Assembly: GCF_047511655.1 (NCBI RefSeq)
Contig: NC_133401.1
Span: 16,800,501 to 16,864,500 of the forward strand
Length of the DNA stretch: 64,000 bases
Direction: 5' to 3'
DNA from: Castor canadensis
Taxonomy: Eukaryota > Chordata > Mammalia > Rodentia > Castoridae
Positions 22,901-34,900 of this stretch are shown here, piece by piece. Both the position numbers and the translations under genes were made by a program. Below the pieces are notes generated by a model. That model saw only the letters and a program-made list of their open reading frames with translations, did no database searches and was not told the origin of the DNA. Position 1 is the first letter of the stretch. Each line of letters begins with the position of its first letter.

Positions 22901-25900
22901 GAAACATTTTGAGGTCACTTCCGGTGAGGACAGGAAGTGGGAGGCAAGTTGTTCAGAAAGACAATGGGATGAGGTGGAAGGGAGAGGAGGATATGGAGAA
23001 TCTCAGGAAGGGTGGATGAGTGGGAGAGTCTGGGCCCAGACAGTCCCTCTGATTCAAGCCCACTCCAGGGGTTCTGGAGTCCTTTCTAGACTATTAGGGC
23101 TGACTTCCTAATAATAAAATTAACCACCAGCAGGTATTAGATGAACTTTTTGCCTCCTTGAATCCCCATGCAGGCATCTGGGAGACCTCACCAACAGCAA
23201 CACACTCTCTGGCCCAGCTGACCTGCTTGGCTCTGTCGGGGTTCATCGTGGTTTGGGGTTGAAGGATGTTGACCACCTCAGGCTTGGTCATCGCTTGAGG
23301 GATTTCTCGGACCTTCTCGGCAATAAAGCTGTGCACAGCATTCAAGGCCTCTGCTGTGCCCTGTACTAGGCATACCCGCTCTGTGGTTCCTGTTGAGCAA
23401 GGGAGAGAGAGGGCACACTCATCAGACAGGAATGGGGGCAGTCCTGAGAGATAGGCCCCATTTAATGGAAGGGGACAACTGAGGTCCAGGGAGGGGACCT
23501 GGCTGATTCTTGGCCACACAGCGAGTCTAGGTAAATTGCTATGGGTTCCCAGGCCATGATGGGTAACTGGGGGAATGAATGAATGGAATCTCTGTTTTAT
23601 AATCTGCACTAATCTCCCTCCCCTAAAACAACCCGGGAACAGAAGAATGATGCTTAAGTGTTCTGCGATGCCCACAGCAGCCCTGGGTAAGGGAGACAGG
23701 GCTCAGCTGCCTCTTCTCAGTTCTTATGGGTTCCCCCCCGGTTGTCTTGGCAACCATTCACTCACCACCCTCCTTCTTCTAGAGGCTGAGCTGCTCAGGC
23801 CTGAAATGGTTGCCACAGTAACTGGAGTCCCCTTATCGGTCTGGCTGGCCTGGTCCTTAGCCCACCCCCAGGGGGATGAGGGACGAGGCTTGGTTACCAT
23901 GGCAACCCCTGAAAGCCTGCAGCGCTGGCCTCTGGGCTTTTGGAGAGGATGGGGAAGGGTTGGGGGATGGGGAAGGCAGAAGGGAGTCCAAGTGCCTGCC
24001 TGGACCCACCAGATGGAGGGCTGAGAGGTGGGGGAGGGCAGGGTGTGGACAGGGGAGATCAGGAAGGGTCAAAGGCAACTCTTGGAGGCTGGGAGCATCC
24101 TCCTCACTTCTGCATGTGTGCCTTGGAATTGGGGCACAGGGGAGAATGAAGCCCAGTGGGGTTGGGATATATGTGTGTGGGACAGAAGCCCTGTGTGACA
24201 CTGTAACCCACGTGTGTGCTTGTGAGGCTGCCTGGTATGTGTGTGTGTACTTGGCCAGGACTGGCTAGATTACTTTAATCTGTGTTTGTGTATAAAAGAG
24301 CAGGATAGATTGCAAAAGAAACATCTAAGTGACACAGTGGTTTCCGGTAATGAGATTTTGGGGCACCCTGTGTGTGGGGAAGATGCTAGTGTCACTGTGA
24401 TGATTGGGCTTATGAAGGCTATTTGTCAGCCTGAGCTGAGTGTGTGTGAGTTTGAAAGAAACAAAAGAGTCTCACGAAGCAGCAAAGAGGCTGAAGGATG
24501 ACTCTGTACTATTCACTAGTGGTGTGTGTCTGTGTATGTGTAAGCAAATGAAAGAGATGTCACACATCTCTGAGTAGTCACAGGCCATTTGGGTGAATGG
24601 TATGAAGTATGTATGTATAGGAGACAGACACAATTGGCGTGTGTGACACAGGAAAGAGACAGACTCAGGGGTCAGTGTGCAAGAATGTTTGGATGGAGGT
24701 GCATGTGTGACTTTGAGACAAAGACAACTCTACTGTGAATGACTTGAGTGTGTTCAGTGTGGGACGTGTGTCTCTCTCCTTGGAAGGGACTTTGTCTGCA
24801 GGACCCAGTCAGCTACCTGAATCTGCAAAAGGACTTGAATGTGTGCCAGGCTCCATGCCTGTGTGTCTGGGTCACTTGGTGGTAAGTGTCATTGTCCTGC
24901 AAGCATTTAAGGGCACTGTGCTGGTGCTACCATGCTGACCCCTCTCTCATGTCAGCCTTCATTTGTCTGGGTGTCACTGTCTGTGGCTCACTTGAGTAGC
25001 TGACAGCCCCCACCCCCTTTGGGGCACTATCCTCACTTTTACCACCCCCCCACCTCTGAACAATGGCTTGGTCTGAGCCAAGGGTGAGTCAGCTGCGCAG
25101 GCTGCCTCTGTCTGGGTGTAAATAGGAAAGGGTGTGGGTCGGGGAGGAGTTTGGGGGGAGGGGGAAGCCCCAGGGAGAGCCTGGCTGAAGTGACTGGGTT
25201 CCCCATCTCTGCAGGGACCCAGGAAATCTTTGATTGTTCACCTCCTTGTAGTTCCTAACCTGGGGCTCACAGGAGCTCTGCAAGGGGACCCAGTTAAACC
25301 CTGAAAAGTATCCCATAATAACAGCTGGTGATTATGTAAGACTCAGCACCATGCACCATTCTGAGCCCTTGGTAAGTATCTGTTCACTTAACATGTGAGG
25401 CGGGTACTCTTGGTCTCGCTGATTTTCTGCTCACAGAGGCACAGAAGGTTCTGGCTTTGTTCTAGTTCACTCAGTCAGTAGAGGATAATCAGGGTTTTGA
25501 GCCCAGTTCTCTGATTTTAGTCTGTACACTTTTTTTTTTTTTTTGCAGTACTAGGGTTTGAACTCAGGGCCTTGCACGTGCAAGGCAGGCCCCCAACCCT
25601 TTTTTGCTTTCGTTCATTTTCTGGGTAGAGTTTTGCTTCTACTTCAGGTTGGTCTCAGACCTCAGGGTCTTGATAACTTTTTGTGGGAGCAGTTCTTGGA
25701 CCTTGATCCTCCTGATTTCCCTGCTTCCTGGGTAGCTAAGATTACAGGCCTGAGCCACTACACCTAGCTAGAAGAGTCTGTGCTTTTAGTTCTTATACTG
25801 CTCTGGGCTAAATTTGGGGTCCATGGAGTGATTATCTCTATGTGTGTGTTGGGGGGCATATACGACTACAGGGGTTATTTTGTGCTGGAGGATCTGAACT

Positions 25901-28900
25901 CAGGGCTTCAAGCTAGCTAGGCAGGTGCTCTACCACTTGAGCCAAGACCCCAGTCCTTCCCTTTTAGTTTGTTTTTACTGTCTTTTTCAGTACTGGGGTT
26001 TGAACTCGGCCTTGTGCTTGCAAAGCAGGTGCTCTACCACGCGAGCCACACCTCCAGCCCATAGTTTGCTTTTCAGACAGGTCTTAAACTTTTGTCTGGA
26101 CCTCAGATCATCCTTCCTCCGCCTCCCAATTAGCTGGGATTACAGGCAAGCACCACCATGCCTGGCTACTCACTGTTTTTTTATGCCTCAGTCACACTGA
26201 CTAACAAACTGCTTCTTTCTGGAGAGCACTCCCTTGCCCCTTTCCTAGACTCTTCTCACTTATAGGTCAGGTTTCTGGAGGCAGCCATTCCTGACCACCC
26301 TGGGCTGGGACCACATGTCCTGTCTGGGTTCCCACCATCCTTTGACTTCCCTGATCCAGCCCTGGCCATTGATGTGGGTTCTATCTCCCTGACCAGGCTG
26401 TGAGATTCAAGAAAACAAGCCTGAGACACTCTAGTTACTGCTGTGTCCTCATCTCTGTCCAGCCCAGGGCTGGCACAGAGGAGGCATTCAGAGAGTATTG
26501 ATTGAATGAATGAAAGTAGGAGGAACATGCTCTTGTCTCATGCATGGGCACCTGTGTCCAGGGTTCCCGTGAGTCCCACAAACCTGCAGGAAGTAAGGAG
26601 CTGTGATCTGTGTCTTTGAGCCAGGAGTCGACACCTGCTGTATGATCTGGAAGTTCCATTCAGGAACTGGGGCTGGGAAGAGACACTGGCTCACGTGCCT
26701 GTCTGAACACTGTCTGGTCTAGGAGAACCCAAAACTGTCCTATCTTCTGGATTTGCAAACAGCCTGGCCTGTGGGGTGTGTCATTGGGCTGAGAGGGATG
26801 ACATATCTCATGGCACAGAATGTGATCCAGAGGCAAGAAACCAAGTGTCCTCAGATGAATGTCCCAAGCAGAGGTCTCATCCACATTTTCTGGGCTGGAG
26901 GGGTGCAGGGAAAACAGGGCCAGGGCGGGAGAGAAAAGGAGGCGGTGTGCGTGGGTCACTGGATTTTTCTCTAAACTCTTTGCCAAAGCTGCTTAGTGAG
27001 ATGGGAGGTGGGGAGAGAAGGGAATGAGGGAGAGAGGGAGGGGGAGAAGGAGGGATGGAAGGAGGGAAGGCGGGAGGGAGGGAAAGAGAGAGGGAGGGAA
27101 GAAAGGAAGGAGGGAGGGCAGGGGAGAGAGAGAGAGGGAGAGAGAGAAAAAGAGAGAGAGAGAGGGAGGGGGAGAGAGAGAGAGAGAGAGTACTGCCCCT
27201 GCACTCTATCTGTGGTGTTTGACCTAAAAAATTTCAAGAGGATTAAGAATGAACCAGAAGCAGCTTGGGACTAAAGACACTATCACAGGGTCATCCCTGG
27301 ATTCCTAGATGTTGAGCCTCAGCCATTGGTCTTGGGAAGGAGTTATGGAGGGGTGAGAGAGATCCAGGGGGCTTAGAGAGAGTAGAGGAGCTTTAAAAAT
27401 GAATGGTTGGGGGGAGAGAAGGAGCCTGGGGAGAAGCAGAGAAGGGGCTGGGTTTGGAGGGTGTTAAAAAAAAAAAAAAGGCCAGGATAGAGTGGAGACT
27501 TAGGAGAAAGAGAGGAGCATGAAGGGAGGGCCTTCATGCAAATGAGGGGCAAGGCTGGCAGAACATGACCACACTGAGAGCTGCTGCTCAGTCTGAGTGG
27601 ATGACTGAACAGAGTTTATAGAGGGAGAGAAAGAAAAAGGTGAGATTCTGACGGGTGGGAAAAAATGAAAAGAGCAGGCGATAGGAGAATAGGGAAAGGA
27701 GGGACAGAGGAAGGGAGGGCACACAGAAGCACAGACAGGATGAGGATATCCAGGCAGAACCTGAGAGGTAGCAGCAGAAAGAGGGCAGGAAGAAGCAGAG
27801 AGAAGTGGAGGGGAATAGAGACTACAGAAACAGAAGGGGGAAGAGATACATTAAGAATGACCCAAAAGCCAGGCATGCTGGTACATCCCTGTAATCCCAG
27901 CTACTCAGGAGGCAGAGGTAAGAGTATCTAGAGTTTGAGGTCAGTCCAGGCAAGGTTAGTGAGACCCTATCTCAAAACGAAACACAAACAAAAGGGCTGG
28001 GGAAGTGGCTCAAGTGGCACAGCAGTTAAACAAGAGGCTCTGGATTCCATCCCCAGTACTGCAAAAACCCAAAAAACCAACAAAAAAGAATGACCCAGAG
28101 ACAGAGCAAACCATCATGAGACAGGGCAAGATGAGGTGACAGAATCCAAATGGAAAGAGTTGGGGGGGATATGTGTAACATGGCTGGCTGGCTCCCAAGC
28201 CCCGAGGGACACCCTGACACCTGCCTCCCCACTGTGGCTTCTCCAACTGACCAGAGAGGGCAGGTGTGTGGGAAGGGACACATCTGCCAGCACCATGCAA
28301 ATGATCCATGAATATGCAGCAGGCCCATTGTCTGGCCCTGCCCCCACCCCCATCTGCTCAGGCCAGGCCCCTTGGGCTGGGGCAACTCTGTCTCCTTAGG
28401 GGGAGGGGAGGCCCCCCACTACTCTCAGTGCCTCTAAGGGCAGCCCCTTCCTCCTCATCCGAGACCCGGATGCAAGGAAAGGAAGGAGGGAAGGAGGAGG
28501 GAAGCTCACCAGGGTAGAAGTCTTTGGACTTGGACAGCTTGATCGTGGCTCCCGTCTCTTTCTGCAGTTGCACTATGGTCTGGCCACCTTTTCCGATGAT
28601 GGAGCCCGCCGCGTAGCTGGGTATGAGCACCTTCAGAAAGTATTCGCCTTCCTCTGCAGGCACACAGGACGAAGGGATGTCAGTGAAGGGGGAGGACCTC
28701 CAGGGAGGCTCCAGCATGGTGCGGGCAGAGAAAAACATAATGACCCGCCAGAGCAATGACCACAAAAATAGCAGTGAGCAAGACAGTACAAAGAAAATAC
28801 AAATTCACTCATTCATTCACTCAACAAACAGCAACTGAACACCTGCTATGCTCTTGGCACCCGTCAAAACAATAAAACCCCCCCGGATCTTGTGGGCAAG

Positions 28901-31900
28901 TGAGATAAATAAGACTGGAAGAATTCTGGTGATTCAGCCTGTACAGCCACATTCTTCTAGAGGGGGGGAGACAGGGTATATTTCTTGTCAGATGGGAGTA
29001 CATACTAACAGAACAACAAGAGGCAGGAAAAGAGGACAGGTCTGTGCAGAGGGCTGCTATGTCAGACCCAGAAGCCAGGAAAACCTTTCTAAACAATGTG
29101 ACAACCTTAATTCATAACCATCAAAGCACACATCGTTATTCATCATTTGTCTACAGCATCTAATATGCGTTCATCTCTGTTCCAAGTACTTCACAAACAT
29201 CAGTCCTTTTTATTTTCACACTGGTCCTTTGAGTGAGATACTATTTAAAAACACACTCTACAGAGGAGGTAAAAAAGGTGAAGAAATCCCTGGCTCCAGA
29301 GTTCATGTTCTGAACCATATAACCACAGTATAGAGGAGGGATAGAACTAGTGCAAAGGCCCTGAGGTAGGGGTTGCTCGAGGTAGGGGTTGCTCAAGGTA
29401 GAGCAAGGAGGCCAGCGTGTCTGAGACTGATTGAGGGATGGCTTAGTGGGAGGAGAGAGAGAGCAGAGGGTCTGGTGTGTGTGTATGTGTGTGCGGAGGC
29501 TTGTGGGGGACCACCTTTGGCTCTTATTCCAAGTGAGATAGGCTCTAACTTAAGAATATTCCTGTAAACCAGGCACCATTGGCTCACATCTGTAATCCTA
29601 GCTACTTGGGAGGATCAAGGTTCCAGGCCAGCCTGGGCAAAAAGTTCAGGAAACCCATCTCAACCAACAGCTGTGCATGGTACGGTGCACCTGTCATCCC
29701 AAGTTATGCAGGAGGCCGAAGATCAGAAGGATAACGGTTCCAGGCCAGCCTGGGCAAAAAAAGTTTGCAAGACCTCATCTCAAAGGGAAAAAAAAGCTGG
29801 GTGGGGTGGAACAAGCCTCTCATTCCAGTGACAGCAGAAAGCAAAAATAATCAGGGTAAAAAGGGCTGGAGGTGTGGCTCAAGTGAGAGGGTTCATGACT
29901 AGCAAGTACAAAGCCCTGAGTTTGAATCCCAGTACTGCCCAAAAGAGTATTCACATCATGCCTGTGAGGGGTGCAGGCTGTGAGAAGCAAGGGTGAAAGA
30001 GCTGTGTGTCCCGAGACAGAGGTAACTGCCATGGTCCAGGCAGGACGCAACTGATACTGGTCTGATGCCATAAGCCAAATGACGAGCAGTGCTAAATGAA
30101 CTCCATTTTTATACAAGAGGAAACTGAGGCACAGAGGAGCCTGGAGAATGAGGGCATCATGATCGGTGTTGGGCTGAGATTCAAATTCAATTCGATTCTG
30201 GGTTGGCTCGCCCTTTTGTAACACCTTCTGCCAGTAGCTGAGGACCAACAGTTCAAGGTCAGCCTCAAAGATCTAGATATGGTGCCAATGGTGGTTTGTA
30301 GGTTCTTGGTAATTCTTTTCCTTCCTTTCCTCCTTCCCTCCGTCTGGGGACTGAACCCAGGGCCTCATGCTTGCAAGTACTCTACCACTTGAGCTATGCT
30401 ACCAGCCCTTTTTGGCTTGATTTTATTTTTGAGATAGGGTCTCACTAGCTTTTTTCCTGGGCTGGTCTTAAACTCAGTCCTCTTGGCTTCAACTCCCAAG
30501 TAGCTGGGATTACAGACATGCACCACTATGTCCACTTTGGCAATCCTTTCTTATAGACCAATGTTCTCAGTCATGTGCCAAGCACTTTTTGACGTAGCCT
30601 TAAGGCAAGTTCCTAACCTCTCCTACCCTCTCACCAAACTGTGACCCCTGAGTGCTCCCAGGGTGAAATTCCGGATCCTTCTCAGTAGAAGACTCTCTGT
30701 GACTTGGCCTTGTTTAATTTTTCAATGTCAGTCAGCACGTTGTCTTCCTCTGTGGGCACTAGACTCACTATTTATTTTGTTCCTCTTTCCCTGTCACCTC
30801 AGGACCTTTGCACATTCTCTCTGCCTGTCACCCCTTGTCATTTAGGATCCTACTCAAATGTTTCTTCTTTTTGGAGGCTGACCTGAAACCCTGAGGATGG
30901 GACAGACCCCACCCCTCGTTTCACGTCTTCACAGTAAACTGTCACAGAGGTTCTCTGTGGGCCAAGTCAACAGAACTCACCCTTACATCACAGGGGCTTA
31001 GGAAGCATATAAGCTCAGAGTAATTCTGCCGTAAACACTGGGCATTCTGCTTTTAGTACTGCAGGTTTTAAACCTCTCAATGGTTTTTCAACTTTTTAAG
31101 CAAAGGAAATCCATTTTCCCTGTCTCATATGAAACCCCACATCCAGAGTAAATAAGAGTCCTTTAGGGACTGGGCATGGTTAAGTGGCACAGCACTTGCT
31201 AGCATGCTCCAGACCCTAGGTTTTACCCCCAGCACTGCAAAAAGCAGAATCACTCCAGGGTGGGGTGGGCACTGGGAGTCCTGCCCACCTCAAACCATGG
31301 TTCTTCAGAATGAAGTTCACCCAGGTGTGGTGGTGCACACCTATAATCCCAGCACACAAGGATGAGACTGCAAGTTCAAGGTCAGCCTGGGCTACATAGT
31401 GAGATGCTGTCTCAAAATGAAAATTAGAAAAAGACCGCAGATGTGGTTCAAAGGTGGAGCACTTGCCTAGCATAACGCAAGGTCCTGGGTTTCATCCCCA
31501 ATATCCCCCCTCAAAAAAAGATTGAAGGTTTTAGGTTCCTTGATTATGTTTAGGTTGGGAGTTTGGGAACAGGCTGGTGTGGCCTTGCAGGAATGGGGAG
31601 GGGTCTAGAATAAAGGGGTTTCCCTGAGCCTAAAGCAATCCTCTTAACAACGCCTAATCAGATCATTAAGCCTATTAGGTAATTAACCCCCAGGTTACCT
31701 TCCCATCCATCATCTGTCATCCGTCATCCCAAACCCCTGCATTCACTTTCTTTGCTGGGCTCACAGAGGGGGGGTCCCTTTTGCCTTCACCCCTAAACTT
31801 GTTCGAGAGATGAGCTCCTTTTCTCTGGAAGGCTCAGAAAGGTGGGGAGGGAATTCTCACTAATCCTTAAGACTCTACCTCATTCTCCTTCAACTTCACT

Positions 31901-34900
31901 CTCCAGCTTCCCCTCTTTTTTTTCATTTTCTATTTTTTGGCAGTATTGCACTCAGCACCTTGCGCTTGCGAGGCAGGTGCTTCTGCCACTTGAGCCACTC
32001 TGCCAGCTCTTTTGTTTTCAGATAGTGTCTTGATAATTTTGCCCAGGTAGGCCAAAATGATCCTGATCTCTGTCTCCTGAGTAGCTGGGATTATAGATGT
32101 GAGGTACCTCAACTGGCCCCAGCTTTCCTATTGAGGGGAGAAGATATTTATCTTCTCTGAAAACTGGGGACACCCTTGCCCCATCCTCTGCCTCCTCTCC
32201 TGTATTCCCTCAAGCTTTAGCTGAAAGTTTCTCTAGGAATGCCCCAACCAACCCTGATGAAGTGTGAATTTTGTTACCAATGGGTTATATGGCATGGGGA
32301 AAGTGGTCTCACCTCTTTGGGCCTCAGTAAAATGGGAGACACAGTAACACAAACCTTTTAGCGTTGTTATGAAATGTAGGATGCTCCAGGGCACACAGAA
32401 TACTTGAAAAACGGCAGCTATCATCATCATCATCATTAATTACATTATTACAATTTTGAGACAGGGTCTCACTATGTACCCCAGGCTGGTCTTGAACTTG
32501 AGATCCTCCTGCCTCAGCCTCCAAGTGCTGGCATTACAGGACTGTACCACCATACCTGGTGGGCTTGGGGCTTTTGTTGAGAGGTAGGAGAAAAAGAGGG
32601 AGACACCACTTCATCACCACTCACCCCCTAAGGTGTTGTCCCAAGCTGTTCCTTGCTACTTGAAGGAGGAACGTCCTCTCACTGATACAGGGGAAATCCT
32701 GTCTCCTGCCCAGGTATCTCTTTATCATCCTTCTTTCCCCTGCTGCCTTCTTGGACTTTGCTCTTCTGTCCTCTTTCTTTCTCCTCTCCCTCTTCCTTTC
32801 CTCACTGTGAGTCCTCCTGCCAGTCCTTCCTTTCAATTCCTTTTAAGCTATAAATACATCTATTTATTTTTAGGCAGTACTGGGATTTGAACTCAGGACC
32901 TCACGCTTTCCAGGCAGGTGCTTGACCACTTAAGCCACTCTGCCAGCTCTAAATTTATCTATTTAGAAAGGAAGTTTTAAAAAACATTGCTAATAACTGG
33001 AGTTTGAAATGCTGGTTATGTTTTCTCTCCCTAAAATACATGAACATAAACTTACAATGGCCAAGAAGAAATAAATGTTTTGTTCATGGACTACCTCAAC
33101 ACACCTGACTAGTGGCAGTATGTCTTTTGGAGTTTCCTCCTCACCGGAGGCTACTGTGGAGAGTGATAGGCTGAGACCTTCTGCCTGTAGAAACCCAGAA
33201 CTCTTAGGACAGCTCAGTGGCTTGCAACTGTTAATTCCAGCTACTTGGGAGGCAGAGACCAGGAGGGTCACAATTTGAGACCAGTCAGGCAAAAAGTTAG
33301 CAAGACCCCCATCTCAAAGAACAAGGCAGGCACCTTATTCTTTGTTGTTGGTGGTCACCTGTCAACCCAGCTACAAAAGAGGTATAGTAGGAGAACTGAG
33401 GTACAAATCCAACAAACACTTGACATCCTATCTGAAAATAACTAAAGCAAAAAGGGCTGGGAGTGTGGCTCAAGTGGTAGAATGCCTGCTAGCAAGTGTG
33501 AGGTCCTGAGTTCAAACCCCAGTACTGCCAAAAATAAATAAAAATAAATTAAAAAAAAAAACAGAAGAAAGATTAAAAAAGAAACTCAGAACTATTAGGT
33601 CCCAGGAATCTCCATGTGTGGACATCAGTGGAGTGTCCATTGTGGACTGCTTCTGGTCCTTTCCAGAATCTTCCTCACATCCTTCCTGTTTGAGGCGTTT
33701 CCCACCTCCCCCAGAGAGAAGCCAGGGCTCTATTTCTTAGCCTTCCTCCAAGGGCAGAGACTTGACCTCAGCTGAACTCAGAACCCCAAGGCATGACCTG
33801 CTCTCACAGGGCTTGAACAACCAACTTTGAACTTTTTCATCCAGTAGAAAGTTTTTTCTACCAAGGCTGGATCTAGATGCCAGAGCTCACACCACCCACT
33901 CCCAGCTTTTTCCAAGGGGTCTGGGCAGCTCTTGCCACCCAATGACAGTGACTGACAAATGGAAGGTGAAATGAACCTGTCTCTTCAGGGATGCAACTTC
34001 AAACATTTCCACTTTGGGAAGTCACTGAGTCCCCGGCCTCCACCCACCTCCCTCAGGATGCTTTAAAAAAAAAATCAACCAGTATTCTTCCCTGTCCATA
34101 AACAATGTTTGGTTAGCTAAGAGATTGTGGGTGTAGTAAGGAGTGGCTAATTTTATTTTATCAGTGTTGATCCTGTAAGGTGGCTTGGATCTGTGGGGAT
34201 CACTAATGACAAAAGTAGAGCTGAAGAAGCGCAAGTCATAGAATGCCTTTTTTCGGGGGTGGTACTGGGGTTTGAACTCAGGGTCTTAGACTTGCTAAGC
34301 AGGTGCTCTACCACTTAAGCCACGCCCCCCAGCCCTTTTTACTTTTAGTTTGTTTTTCAGATAGACTCTCTTGCTTTTGCCCTGGTTTGCCTCCCACTGT
34401 GATTATCCTACTTTACTCTTCCGAGTAGGGTAAAGAAGGATATGAACCACCATGCCCACCCCCAAGGGGTTATTATTATTTTTTTAATGTTTTTTTAATT
34501 CATATTTCATTTATTCATACAATGCCTGGGTCATTTCTCCCCCCTTACCCCTCGCTATCCGGCAGAAACTATTTTGCCCTTATCTCTAATTTTGTTGTAG
34601 AGAGAGTATAAGCAATAATAGGAAGGACCCAGGTTTTTGCTAGTTGAGATAAGGATAGCTATATAGGGAGTTGACTCACATTAATTTCCTGTGCGTGGGT
34701 GTTACCTTCTAGGTTAATTCTTTTTGATCTAACCTTTTCTCTAGTTCCTGGTCCCCTTCTCCTATTGGCCTCAGTTGCTTTTAAGGTATCTGCTTTAGTT
34801 TCTCTGCGTTGAGGGCAACAAATGCTAGCTAGTTTTTTAGGTGTCTTACCTATCCTCACCCCTCCCTTGTGTGCTCTCGCTTTATCATGTGATCAAAGTC

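Noticed and set aside
13964-23222. Counterpart of the NOVA1 72-nt cassette exon in NOVA2 intron 3
   Set aside because: None was recognised on the minus strand by eye; a spliced alignment would be needed to exclude a short exon.
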